Shown piece by piece: positions 28,390 through 36,467 of a stretch of 64,000 nucleotides of DNA (its first letter is position 1; every line of letters begins with the position of its first letter). Below the pieces are notes generated by a model, which saw only the letters and a list, made by a program, of their open reading frames with translations, ran no database searches and was not told the origin of the DNA. The DNA is taken from positions 938,020-1,002,019 of the forward strand of contig NZ_QBFD01000046.1 of assembly GCF_003335585.1 (NCBI RefSeq), given 5' to 3'. Both the position numbers and the translations under genes were made by a program. This DNA comes from Sulfitobacter sp. DFL-14 (lineage in GTDB: Bacteria; Pseudomonadota; Alphaproteobacteria; Rhodobacterales; Rhodobacteraceae).

Positions 28390-29534
28390 TTTCCTCTCAG
28401 GGATGTCGCGACGGGATAGGCGCTCAGGAACCGGGCGCGCAGGATCAGCACCCACAGGACCACTGCAAGCGCCTGATGCGCCAGGGCAATATGGACGGGC
28501 GCCGCGTAGAGCACAGTGGTGATGCCCAATGCGATCTGCAGGGCCAATGCCGCCATCACGGCGTTGAAGGCGAAACGCGTGGTGGCATGGGCCGAGCGGC
28601 GTCCGCGCAGCCAGACGACAATTCCGAAGACAGCCAGCAGATAGCCGGTCATGCGGTGGATGAACTGCACAAGCCCTGCGTTTTCAAAGAAATTCCGCCA
28701 GACCGGGGTCAGGTCAAAGGCTTCGGGCGGAAAGAGCTGCCCCTGCATCAGCGGCCAGTCGATGAAGTAGCGGCCCGCGTCGATCCCGGCGACCAGGGCG
28801 CCCAGCAGGATCTGCACAAACGCGAGATGCAGCAGCCCCGTGGCCATGCCGAATTGTTTTGCCTCCCTGGTCCGGCGCGCCTGCATCAGGTCGCGCTCCG
28901 ACCGGCCCAGCATCAGGATGTACCAGGTGATGAAACCCATGATGACAAAGGCAAGGCCAAGATGCGTCGCGAGCCGGTAACTGGCCACATCCGTGACCCC
29001 CTCGCCGCTGGTCACACCGGAGGAGACCATCCACCAGCCGATCGCCCCCTGCGCGCCGCCAAGCGCGCCCAGCAGCAACAGCCGGCCATGCCAGCCCGCC
29101 GGAACCTGCCGGCGCAGGGCGAACCAGCCAAAGCCAAGCGCCCAGACCAGCCCGATCACCCGGCCCAGCTGACGATGGCCCCATTCCCACCAGTAGATCC
29201 GTTTGAAATCAGCCAGTTCCATCCAGGCGTTCTGCACCTGGAATTCATCGATGGCCTGGTATTTCTCGAACTCCGACTGCCAATGCGCCTCGCTCATGGG
29301 GGGCAGCGCGCCGGTCACGGGGCGCCATTCGGTGATCGAAAGGCCGGAATCCGTGAGCCGGGTCATGCCGCCCACCGCGATCATGATGAAGACCAGCGCG
29401 AAGAGGATCATCAGCCAGACCCGCATCGCGCGGCGGCCAGCGCCCCTGCCCCGGTCGATCACACCAGGCTGGGTCTGCGGCCTTGTGGTGCCGGTCTCGG
29501 CCACTTCTTCGAACAACTTGCGTTTTTCAGCCAT
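28386..29534 (-). CDS. ctaA: Heme A synthase (COX15/CtaA)
   Basis: 382 aa integral membrane enzyme that oxidises heme O to heme A for aa3-type oxidases. About eight membrane segments are visible. Conserved histidines occur in GHRQLGR, ATHLGLAF, FIHRMTGYLL and LAHQALAV. GGMTRLTDSGLSITEW is the diagnostic N-terminal block. The start follows GAGG upstream of ATG 29534. It overlaps the carboxypeptidase gene by 4 nt. Confidence 0.95.
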   Translation of the reverse strand: MAEKRKLFEEVAETGTTRPQTQPGVIDRGRGAGRRAMRVWLMILFALVFIMIAVGGMTRLTDSGLSITEWRPVTGALPPMSEAHWQSEFEKYQAIDEFQVQNAWMELADFKRIYWWEWGHRQLGRVIGLVWALGFGWFALRRQVPAGWHGRLLLLGALGGAQGAIGWWMVSSGVTSGEGVTDVASYRLATHLGLAFVIMGFITWYILMLGRSERDLMQARRTREAKQFGMATGLLHLAFVQILLGALVAGIDAGRYFIDWPLMQGQLFPPEAFDLTPVWRNFFENAGLVQFIHRMTGYLLAVFGIVVWLRGRRSAHATTRFAFNAVMAALALQIALGITTVLYAAPVHIALAHQALAVVLWVLILRARFLSAYPVATSLRGK

Positions 29535-29673
29535 ATCCTGCCTCGGTCTTGAAGTACCGCCTTGGTAGGTCACGGCGCGACAGAGGTCCAGTGCGGCAAA
29601 CCACCTGTCCGGGCGCGCAGTGTCGCACCCATGGGTTTGTTCCGGGCGGGAAATCTGTCGGCAAAAATTCTGG

Positions 29674-29739
29674 CAGGCCCGGCATCGCCCTGGCAATGGC
29701 ACAACCGACACCAGCGTTGACCGGTCCGCCGGGCCTGCA
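29674..29739. other. 11-bp inverted repeat with 44-nt loop
   Basis: GCAGGCCCGGC (29674-29684) and GCCGGGCCTGC (29729-29739) are perfect inverted arms in the long gap upstream of ctaA. They could be part of a structured RNA or the 5' leader of ctaA. Confidence 0.4.
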
Positions 29740-29814
29740 CAGGGTTTGATCCTGACGGGACTTTCACCCTTGCACCACGTCATGTCAGAGGCCTGTGCAG
29801 TGCCGAAACTGCTG

Positions 29815-29862
29815 ACATGTCATTTATGACAGGTCATCGAAGACATGTCATAAATGACATGT
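29815..29862. promoter_or_regulatory. Tandem 20-bp palindromes (operator-like)
   Basis: ACATGTCATTTATGACAGGT (29815-29834) and ACATGTCATAAATGACATGT (29843-29862) lie 28 bp apart start to start. The second is perfect outside its AA centre; the first has one mismatch. They sit in a gene-free stretch of about 575 bp (29535-30108) between ctaA and trmJ. The regulator is not identified, and no other gene is seen in the gap. Confidence 0.55.
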
Positions 29863-30108
29863 CTTCACCTTTTGATGCCTTCGCCAATTGTCTCTGCTTA
29901 TGTCTCGGTAATTGTCTATGTGAGCATCTGCGCGTGGTGCGCCGCGTTTCGACGGGGGAGCGCTTTTTGCAAGGCTCTCACATTTCAATTCAATGGGGGG
30001 CACTCATTGGATAGGCGTCTTTGCCAACGAAGGTGAATGCCAATGCCATCGCACCTCTCAGGCATGTCGGATTTCGGGCAACCGCGCAGCGGCGCAGCAG
30101 CCCGCACC

Positions 30109-30864
30109 TTAATTGCCCCGATCCTTCCACCGCACCATCTGCCGCATCATCCCGTGCATCATCTGCACATCCGCCCGCGTCATCGGCATCCGCGACCACA
30201 TGTTGCGCAGGTTCAGCTTCATCGAGGCGACCTTATGCGCAGGGAAAAAGAACCCCGCCTCCTCAAGCCGTTCCTCGTAATGCGCCGCCAGATGCTCGAT
30301 CTCCTGGCCGCTGGCCCAGTCCGTGCCTGCCATTTCGGTGGTCACATCGGTGACAGCGGCCGTGGCGCGCATCCATTCATAGCCCATCAGCAAGACACAT
30401 TGCGCCAGGTTCAGCGATGCAAACGCCGGGTTCACCGGGACCGAAACAATGGCATTGGCCCGCGCCACATCCTCGTTCTCCAGCCCCGCGCGTTCCGGAC
30501 CGAACAGCACCGCAACCCGCTCGCCCCGGGCGATCCGTTTCGCCGCCTCCGCCATTGCCGCCTCGGGCGCGAAGACCGGCTTGGTCATATCGCGTCCGCG
30601 CGCCGTGGTCGCCAGCACGAAATCGCAATCCGCCAGGGCATCCGGCAGATCAGGGCAAAGCCGCGCCTCGTCCAGCAGCCGCCCCGCGCCCGATGCCATG
30701 GCAACCGCCGCAGGGTTCGGCCAGCCATCGCGCGGTGCCACGATGCGCATATGGTCCAGACCGAAGTTCCACATCGCGCGGGCCGCCGCGCCGATGTTCT
30801 CGCCCATCTGCGGACGCACAAGGACAAAGGCCGGAATTTTCGGAAGGCTCACAGGGCGGGTCAT
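30109..30864 (-). CDS. trmJ: TrmJ/LasT-type SPOUT RNA methyltransferase
   Basis: 251 aa. SPOUT-fold signatures are PAFVLVRPQMGENIGAAARAMWNFG (5' region), VLFGPERAGLENEDV and NPAFASLNLAQCVLLMGYE, which forms the knot. TrmJ methylates the 2'-O of tRNA position 32. The start at 30864 follows GAGGC; a longer frame has no site. It is divergent from the thiE-like gene. Confidence 0.88.
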   Translation of the reverse strand: MTRPVSLPKIPAFVLVRPQMGENIGAAARAMWNFGLDHMRIVAPRDGWPNPAAVAMASGAGRLLDEARLCPDLPDALADCDFVLATTARGRDMTKPVFAPEAAMAEAAKRIARGERVAVLFGPERAGLENEDVARANAIVSVPVNPAFASLNLAQCVLLMGYEWMRATAAVTDVTTEMAGTDWASGQEIEHLAAHYEERLEEAGFFFPAHKVASMKLNLRNMWSRMPMTRADVQMMHGMMRQMVRWKDRGN

Positions 30865-30964
30865 GCCGCCTCTTACCGCCCGTCCATCAGGCCCGCAAGA
30901 AAGGTTTTCATTTCCCCGCCGCTTGGGGTACGCAGACCGCCAAAGACCGCAAAGGACCGCGCCC

Positions 30965-31585
30965 ATGGACACCCCCGAACAGCCGCAGATCTATCTGATC
31001 ACCCCACCCGAAATCGAACTGGGCAGTTTTCCGGCCCTGCTGGGTTCCGTTCTTGATGCGCATCCCGTGGCCTGTGTCCGCCTGGCCCTGTCCAGCAAGA
31101 ACGAAGACCGCGTTGCCCGCGCCGCCGATGCGCTGCGCGAAGTGACCCATGCCCGCGACGTGGCGCTGGTGATTTCGGATCATCTGCTGATGGTCGAACG
31201 GCTGGGCTTGGATGGCGTGCACCTGTCCGATGCCGCGCGGTCGGTCCGGTATGCGCGCAAGGAACTGGGCGAAGACGCCATCGTGGGCAGCTACTGCGGC
31301 CCCTCCAAACACGATGGCATGGCCGCCGGCGAAGCTGGTGCAGATTACGTCAGCTTCGGCCCGGCGCAGGCTTCTGCCCTGGGCGATGGCAGCCATGCAG
31401 AAACCGAATTGTTCCAGTGGTGGTCCGAAGTGATCGAAGTGCCCGTCGTCGCGGAAGGGGCGCTGGACGCAGAGATGATCCGCACCCTGGCCCCCTATAC
31501 CGACTTTTTCGGCATCGGCGACGAGATCTGGTCCACCGAAGATCCCGCTGCCACCCTCGCCACGCTGATCAGGGCGATGGTCTGA
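30965..31585 (+). CDS. Thiamine-phosphate synthase-like protein (ThiE/TenI family)
   Basis: 206 aa TIM barrel starting IYLITPPEIE. The family pattern LDGVHLSDAARSVRYARKELGEDAIVGSYC and ADYVSFGPAQAS corresponds to ThiE strands 4-6, but the typical HLGQ is HLSD and the usual IGGI near the end is not clear. It could be a genuine ThiE or a TenI-like paralogue. No other thi gene is nearby and no THI box is visible upstream. Confidence 0.75.
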   Translation: MDTPEQPQIYLITPPEIELGSFPALLGSVLDAHPVACVRLALSSKNEDRVARAADALREVTHARDVALVISDHLLMVERLGLDGVHLSDAARSVRYARKELGEDAIVGSYCGPSKHDGMAAGEAGADYVSFGPAQASALGDGSHAETELFQWWSEVIEVPVVAEGALDAEMIRTLAPYTDFFGIGDEIWSTEDPAATLATLIRAMV

Positions 31586-31598
31586 GGCAAGGGTCGCG

Positions 31599-31616
31599 CC
31601 CACCCCGAAGGGTGGG
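31599..31616. terminator. Hairpin between convergent thiE-like and hupE genes
   Basis: CCCACCC-CGAA-GGGTGGG, a 7-bp perfect stem with a 4-nt loop, 13 nt after the thiE-like stop. No T-run is present. Confidence 0.5.
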
Positions 31617-31651
31617 TGCCGCTTCCGGCGTCCGGGCCTAGGCTCTGGACC

Positions 31652-32842
31652 CTAGAGGAACACCCGCTCTACCACCCAATAGGCCCCGATGATCGCGATC
31701 AGCAGCGATCCTGTGACCGAGACGGCGCGGAACATCACCGGGTATTCGGTCACCAGTTCTTCCTGGCCTTCCAGATGGGCCTTGCGCGCGGCGCCGACCG
31801 CCAGCCACAGCAGGATTGCAGCCATCGCGATCACGGTCAGCTGGCCCAGTTCCACCCCGATGTTGAAGCCGATCAGCGCCGGCACGAAATGCCCCGGCGG
31901 CAGGCCGAAATCGCCCAGGACCGAAGCAAAACCCAGCCCGTGCAGCAGCCCGAAGCCAAAGATCACCATCGGTCTCCAGCGGCTGAGGCGGTGGAAAAAG
32001 ATATTCTCGACAGCAACATAGACGATTGAAGCGGCAATCAGCGGCTCTACGATGGCGCCCGGCACATTGACCAGCCCCAGCGCCCCCAGCGCCAGCGTGA
32101 CCGTATGCGCCAGCGTGAATGCAGAGACCTGCCAGACCAGCGGCCGCAGGTGGATGGAAAGAAAGAACAGGCCAAGCACGAACAGGATATGGTCCAGCCC
32201 CTTGGGCAGGATGTGGTCGAACCCAACCGGGATATAGCCGACAAAAGTGCCAAGGCCGGTCTGCTCCGCACCGCCCTGCAAGGTGATCTCCGAGCTGGTG
32301 TCGCCCCCGTCAAGATAGCCGGTGTAAGGGTCTTCCACCCCCTGCTGGCGCAGCACCATGGCCCCGCCGCCTTCCGGCCAGCGGACCTGCACAACCTCGG
32401 CGCGCGGATCAACCGGCGCGGTCAGCGTCCAATCGGAAATGCGGGACAGTTCGATGTCCACATCCTCCGGCATGGTAACTGACGCGGTGCTCAGCGCCAC
32501 CGGCGCGCCATCCGTGCTGAGCAAGGGCAATGCATTCCACCGCTCAAGCAGGCCGGGGACACGGGCAATGATCTCCTCGTTGGAGAGCGCGCGCAGCGCA
32601 TCATAGTCTTCGGCATTGGCGGCATCATTGGTGTCATCCACCGCGTCCAGGTCGATCCCGGCCAGAAACGCCTCAAGATTGATGTGCAGCACCAGTTCGA
32701 TGGTGCCGTCCTCGACGCTCAGATCGCCAATGGTCGGCTGCACCTCATGCGCCCCCGCGCGCTGCCCGCCAAGAATGAACACGCTTGACAAAAGCGCCAC
32801 CAACAACAGCTTTGGTATCATCCCGGTGAAAGTTTTATGCAT
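31652..32842 (-). CDS. HupE/UreJ_2-family membrane protein (probable Ni/Co or metal uptake)
   Basis: 396 aa. A signal sequence (to about residue 31, cleavage before HEVQP) and a periplasmic domain of about 170 residues precede six to seven membrane segments. Histidine-rich GFDHILPKGLDHILFVLGLFF is the HupE/UreJ_2 hallmark. Related proteins transport nickel or cobalt. The first ATG shares two bases with the ATG of the divergent DUF4198 gene; a start seven codons later (32821) is also possible. Confidence 0.82.
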   Translation of the reverse strand: MHKTFTGMIPKLLLVALLSSVFILGGQRAGAHEVQPTIGDLSVEDGTIELVLHINLEAFLAGIDLDAVDDTNDAANAEDYDALRALSNEEIIARVPGLLERWNALPLLSTDGAPVALSTASVTMPEDVDIELSRISDWTLTAPVDPRAEVVQVRWPEGGGAMVLRQQGVEDPYTGYLDGGDTSSEITLQGGAEQTGLGTFVGYIPVGFDHILPKGLDHILFVLGLFFLSIHLRPLVWQVSAFTLAHTVTLALGALGLVNVPGAIVEPLIAASIVYVAVENIFFHRLSRWRPMVIFGFGLLHGLGFASVLGDFGLPPGHFVPALIGFNIGVELGQLTVIAMAAILLWLAVGAARKAHLEGQEELVTEYPVMFRAVSVTGSLLIAIIGAYWVVERVFL

Positions 32843-33659
32843 GTATCTGTCCCGTCTGTTTTTACTTGTTACCCTTGGCGCGGTGCCTTTGTCGCCCGCA
32901 CTGTCCCATGAATTCTGGATCGAACCGCATGATTATCAAGTCGATAATGGCGGAACCGTAGTGGGGGATTTCAAGAATGGACAGGAATTCGTGGGCAACA
33001 CCCTGTCTTTCTTCGACAAAAGCACAGAGCGTTATGCCATGGTGGCGGATGGTGTCAGCACGCCGCTCAAACCCCGCGCGGGCGACCGCCCCGCGCTGAA
33101 TATCCCCGCCCCCATCGACGACGGGCTGGTGGTGGTGGTGCATGAAACCACACCGCAATACGTGACCTATACCGATTGGGACAAGTTCGTGAAATTCACC
33201 AAACACAAGGATTTCACGGATGCCGTCGCCATCCACGAACAAAGGGGATGGAGCAAGGAAAGGCTGCGCGAGCGCTATACCCGGCACGTCAAGGCGCTGA
33301 TTGCCGTGGGCAGCGGCGCGGGTGCAGACCGGACCGTCGGGATGGCCACGGAATTCACCGCGCTGACCAACCCCTACGACCCCGGATTCGACGGCACCAT
33401 GCAGGTCAGGCTGACCAATGACGGCGCACCGCGCGCGGATGCGCAGGTGGAGGTTTTCGACCGTGCCCCCGACGACAGCGTCACCATCACCCTGCACCGG
33501 ACCGACACCGAGGGGCTTGCCGAGATCCCCGTCACGCCGGGGCATGCGTATCTCTTTGACGCCGTGACCCTGCGCGCGGCCGCCGATGCGGGCGAAACCG
33601 AAAACGCGCCGGTCTGGGAAACGCTCTGGGCCGCGCTCACCTTTGAAGTGCCGCAATGA
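32841..33659 (+). CDS. DUF4198 periplasmic protein (NikM/Co-transport-like)
   Basis: 272 aa with a signal peptide (MYLSRLFLLVTLGAVPLSPALS) followed immediately by HEFWIEPHDYQV. After cleavage this gives an N-terminal His typical of DUF4198/COG5266 metal-binding proteins. The C-terminal half looks like an Ig/transthyretin-like domain (GTMQVRLTNDGAPRADAQVEVF). It is divergent from and overlapping at the 5' end with the HupE/UreJ_2 gene, supporting a joint role in divalent metal uptake. Confidence 0.8.
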   Translation: MYLSRLFLLVTLGAVPLSPALSHEFWIEPHDYQVDNGGTVVGDFKNGQEFVGNTLSFFDKSTERYAMVADGVSTPLKPRAGDRPALNIPAPIDDGLVVVVHETTPQYVTYTDWDKFVKFTKHKDFTDAVAIHEQRGWSKERLRERYTRHVKALIAVGSGAGADRTVGMATEFTALTNPYDPGFDGTMQVRLTNDGAPRADAQVEVFDRAPDDSVTITLHRTDTEGLAEIPVTPGHAYLFDAVTLRAAADAGETENAPVWETLWAALTFEVPQ

Positions 33660-33701
33660 CATGGCTTGCGCCCCCACCTTGGGCGCGGGTAAAGCATCAT
33701 C

Positions 33702-34592
33702 ATGACGGCATCGCATCCCCCTGATATCCTGTGCATCGGCTCTGTCCTGTGGGACATCATCGGCCGCTCCGATCAACCCATGCGGCAAGGCTCTGACATG
33801 CCGGGGCGGATTACCCGCCTGCCCGGCGGCGTGGCGCTGAACATCGGCATGGCGCTGTCGCGCTTCGGGCTGGCCCCCGCCCTGCTGTCGGCAGTGGGCC
33901 GCGACCCGGAGGGGGATGAACTGATCACCGCCTGTGCCGTGCGCGGCCTGATCACCGATTTCATCTACCGCTCCGACGATCTGCCGACCGACCGTTACAT
34001 GGCGGTCGAAGGGGCCAACGGGCTGATCGCGGCCATCGCGGATGCCCATTCGCTGGAAGCCGCAGGTGACAAGATCCTCGGACCCCTGTCCGACGGCCGC
34101 CTGCCGCAGCCCTTTACCGGCGCCGTCGCGCTGGACGGCAACCTGACCATCGACCTGCTGAGCCAGATCGCCGAAAGCCCGCTGCTCGCCCGGGCCGACC
34201 TGCGCGTCGCCCCCGCCTCGCCCGGCAAGGCGCTGCGCCTTGGCCCATTTGTGAAGGCGGGGCGCGGGACGCTCTATGTGAACCTTGAGGAAGCAGGCCT
34301 GCTCTGCCAGGCCGAATTTGCCGATTCCCGCGCGGCGGCGACGGGCCTGCTGACGCGGGGCGCCGCTCGCGTGGTGGTCACCGATGGCAGCAAACCCGCC
34401 ACCGTGGCCGACCCTGACAGCATGCTGACCCAGACCCCGCCGCCCGTCCATGTGACCCGCGTCACCGGCGCGGGCGATACATTCATGGCCGCCCATATCG
34501 CAGCCGAACGCAGCGGCATCCGCGCCGAGCAAGCCCTGCACCGCGCGCTGGAGGCCACAGCCCTTTACGTTTCCGGAGAGACCCGCATATGA
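33702..34592 (+). CDS. psuK: PfkB-family pseudouridine kinase
   Basis: 296 aa ribokinase-fold kinase. N-terminal DILCIGSVLWDIIGR and GGVALNIGMALSRFG bind substrate; the anion hole and catalytic Asp are in VTGAGDTFMAAH. The function as pseudouridine kinase is inferred from the 4-nt overlap with psuG, the classic psuK-psuG order. Confidence 0.9.
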   Translation: MTASHPPDILCIGSVLWDIIGRSDQPMRQGSDMPGRITRLPGGVALNIGMALSRFGLAPALLSAVGRDPEGDELITACAVRGLITDFIYRSDDLPTDRYMAVEGANGLIAAIADAHSLEAAGDKILGPLSDGRLPQPFTGAVALDGNLTIDLLSQIAESPLLARADLRVAPASPGKALRLGPFVKAGRGTLYVNLEEAGLLCQAEFADSRAAATGLLTRGAARVVVTDGSKPATVADPDSMLTQTPPPVHVTRVTGAGDTFMAAHIAAERSGIRAEQALHRALEATALYVSGETRI

Positions 34593-35506
34593 CCCTGCCC
34601 CTGATCCTCAGCGCCGAAGTTGCCCGGGCCCGCGACAAAGGCGCGCCCATCGTGGCGCTGGAAAGCACCATCATCACCCATGGCATGCCGCACCCCCAGA
34701 ACCTGGAGGTCGCCCGGCAGGTCGAAGACGACATTCGCGGCGCCGGTGCCGTCCCCGCCACCATCGCTGTCATCGAGGGGCAATTACACATCGGGTTGGA
34801 GCCCGAACAGCTGGAAGCCCTGGCAAAGGCAACCAATGTGGCCAAGCTCAGCCGCGCGGACCTTGCCGTTTGCATCGCGCGCGGCGGCACCGGGGCCACC
34901 ACGGTTGCCGCCACCATGATCGCGGCACATCTGGCGGGAATCGCGGTCTTTGCCACCGGCGGGATCGGCGGCGTGCACAAGGGGGCCGAGAACAGCTTTG
35001 ACATCTCGGCCGACCTGATGGAACTGGCGCAGACCCCGGTGACAGTTGTGGCAGCCGGGGCCAAGGCGATCCTGGATGTGGCAAAGACGCTGGAAGTGCT
35101 GGAAACCCAGGGCGTGCCGGTGATCGCCTTTGGTCAGGACAGTTTTCCGGCCTTCTGGTCGGCCTCATCGCCGCTCAAGGCACCGCTGCGCATGGATGAT
35201 CCGGCCCGGATCGCAGCGGCGCACCGGATGCGCGCGGCACTGGGCCTGCCGGGCGGACAACTGGTGGCAAACCCGATTCCCGCGGCAGATGAGATCCCGG
35301 CGGCAGAGATGGCGCCGGTGATTGCCAAGGCGCAGGCCGATGCCACCGCCCATGGGATCAGCGGCAAATCCGTCACGCCCTACCTGCTGCAACGCATTTT
35401 CGAACTGACCGAGGGCCGCTCGCTGACCGCCAATATCGCCCTGGTGCGCAACAATGCCCGCCTTGCGGCCCGGATTGCCGCAGAAATCGTGAAAGCACCC
35501 GCATAA
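34589..35506 (+). CDS. psuG: Pseudouridine-5'-phosphate glycosidase
   Basis: 305 aa. It cleaves the C-C glycosidic bond of pseudouridine-5'-phosphate to uracil and ribose-5-phosphate. Family blocks: PIVALESTIITHGMPHPQNLE, ARGGTGATTVAATM, FATGGIGGVHKGAENSFDIS and the SVTPYLLQRI C-terminal helix. It acts after psuK to salvage pseudouridine from RNA turnover. Confidence 0.95.
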   Translation: MTLPLILSAEVARARDKGAPIVALESTIITHGMPHPQNLEVARQVEDDIRGAGAVPATIAVIEGQLHIGLEPEQLEALAKATNVAKLSRADLAVCIARGGTGATTVAATMIAAHLAGIAVFATGGIGGVHKGAENSFDISADLMELAQTPVTVVAAGAKAILDVAKTLEVLETQGVPVIAFGQDSFPAFWSASSPLKAPLRMDDPARIAAAHRMRAALGLPGGQLVANPIPAADEIPAAEMAPVIAKAQADATAHGISGKSVTPYLLQRIFELTEGRSLTANIALVRNNARLAARIAAEIVKAPA

Positions 35507-35518
35507 TTGCCAGGCAAA

Positions 35519-35570
35519 CCGCCTGAAATGAGGCGGAAATGGATTGCCTGCCATTGTGGCAAGCAGGCAA
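35519..35570. terminator. Two hairpins after psuG
   Basis: CCGCCT-GAAATG-AGGCGG (35519-35536) is followed by TTGCCTGC/GCAGGCAA arms with an 11-nt loop (35544-35570). No T-run follows either. They lie between psuG and the DUF502 gene and may attenuate read-through. Confidence 0.45.
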
Positions 35571-35607
35571 AGGTCTTAGCTATATCGCGATCTTGCCGGG
35601 ACTGCCC

Positions 35608-36345
35608 ATGAACACGCCTTTTGATCTTGATACTTCCGAACCCCGCCGCCCCGGATTGGTGGCGCGCCTGCGCGCGTCCTTCCTGACCGGCCTTGTGGTG
35701 ATCGCACCTGTCGGGCTGACCATCTGGCTGATCTGGTCCGTCGTCGGCTGGATCGACGGCTTTGTGCTGCCGCTGGTGCCCAAGGCCTATCACCCCGACC
35801 GGATGCTGCAGGATTTCCTCGGCTTTGACCCTTCCGTGCAGATCAACGTGCGCGGGCTCGGGGTTGTCATCTTTCTGGTGTTCACCATCATCGTCGGCTG
35901 GATGGCCAAGGGCATCATCGGCCGGTCGCTGATCCGCTTTGCCGAAAGCCTGGTGGAGCGGACCCCGGTTGTGCGCACCATATACTCCGGGATCAAACAG
36001 ATATCCGAAACGATCTTTGCCCAGTCCGAACGCAGCTTCGAGACCGCCTGCCTGATCGAATACCCCCGCAAGGGCATCTGGGCGCTTGGCTTTATCTCGA
36101 CCACGGCCAAGGGCGAAGTGGCGGAAAAATCGGACCCCTCGGACGAGATGATCAGCGTCTTCGTGCCCACCACGCCCAACCCCACCTCGGGTTTCCTGCT
36201 GTTCTTTCCCAAGAAGGATGTGATCGAACTGGACATGACGGTGGAAGATGCCGCGAAACTGGTGATTTCGGCCGGGCTGGTCTATCCCAGCGACCGCGCA
36301 GAACAGGGTGATATTCTGGACATCGCACCGGTTTCCCGCGACTGA
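35608..36345 (+). CDS. DUF502 membrane protein
   Basis: 245 aa with two membrane segments (about 22-47 and 82-104) and the DUF502 signature SLVERTPVVRTIYSGIKQISETI, followed by a soluble domain containing VPTTPNPTSGFLLFFPKKDV. Widely conserved; proposed to act at the cell envelope, function unproven. The downstream double palindrome at 36408-36450 separates it from the convergent patatin gene. Confidence 0.88.
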   Translation: MNTPFDLDTSEPRRPGLVARLRASFLTGLVVIAPVGLTIWLIWSVVGWIDGFVLPLVPKAYHPDRMLQDFLGFDPSVQINVRGLGVVIFLVFTIIVGWMAKGIIGRSLIRFAESLVERTPVVRTIYSGIKQISETIFAQSERSFETACLIEYPRKGIWALGFISTTAKGEVAEKSDPSDEMISVFVPTTPNPTSGFLLFFPKKDVIELDMTVEDAAKLVISAGLVYPSDRAEQGDILDIAPVSRD

Positions 36346-36407
36346 GCAACGTCAATGACCTGCGCCAAGCTGCTGTAACAAATACCAGTTCACATTGCGC
36401 GCAACGT

Positions 36408-36450
36408 CGTTTTCTTCAAAGAAAACGGTCCGGAGTTTTTAAAAACTCCG
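36408..36450. terminator. Double 20-bp palindrome unit (bidirectional terminator)
   Basis: CGTTTTCTTCAAAGAAAACG (36408-36427), GTC, CGGAGTTTTTAAAAACTCCG (36431-36450). Each half is a perfect palindrome apart from its centre. It lies between convergent genes. The same 20-3-20 architecture occurs three times at 59320-59670. Confidence 0.7.
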
Positions 36451-36467
36451 CCGCCCCCCTCCGGCTC

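Noticed and set aside
29817-30014. 65-codon plus-strand frame across the paired palindromes
   Set aside because: Low-complexity Cys/Leu-rich reading of AT-poor DNA with no site or homology; the start lies inside the palindrome.
30965-31585. Thiamine riboswitch upstream of the thiE-like gene
   Set aside because: Only 100 bp separates it from trmJ and no THI-box conserved core (CTGAGA) is seen.
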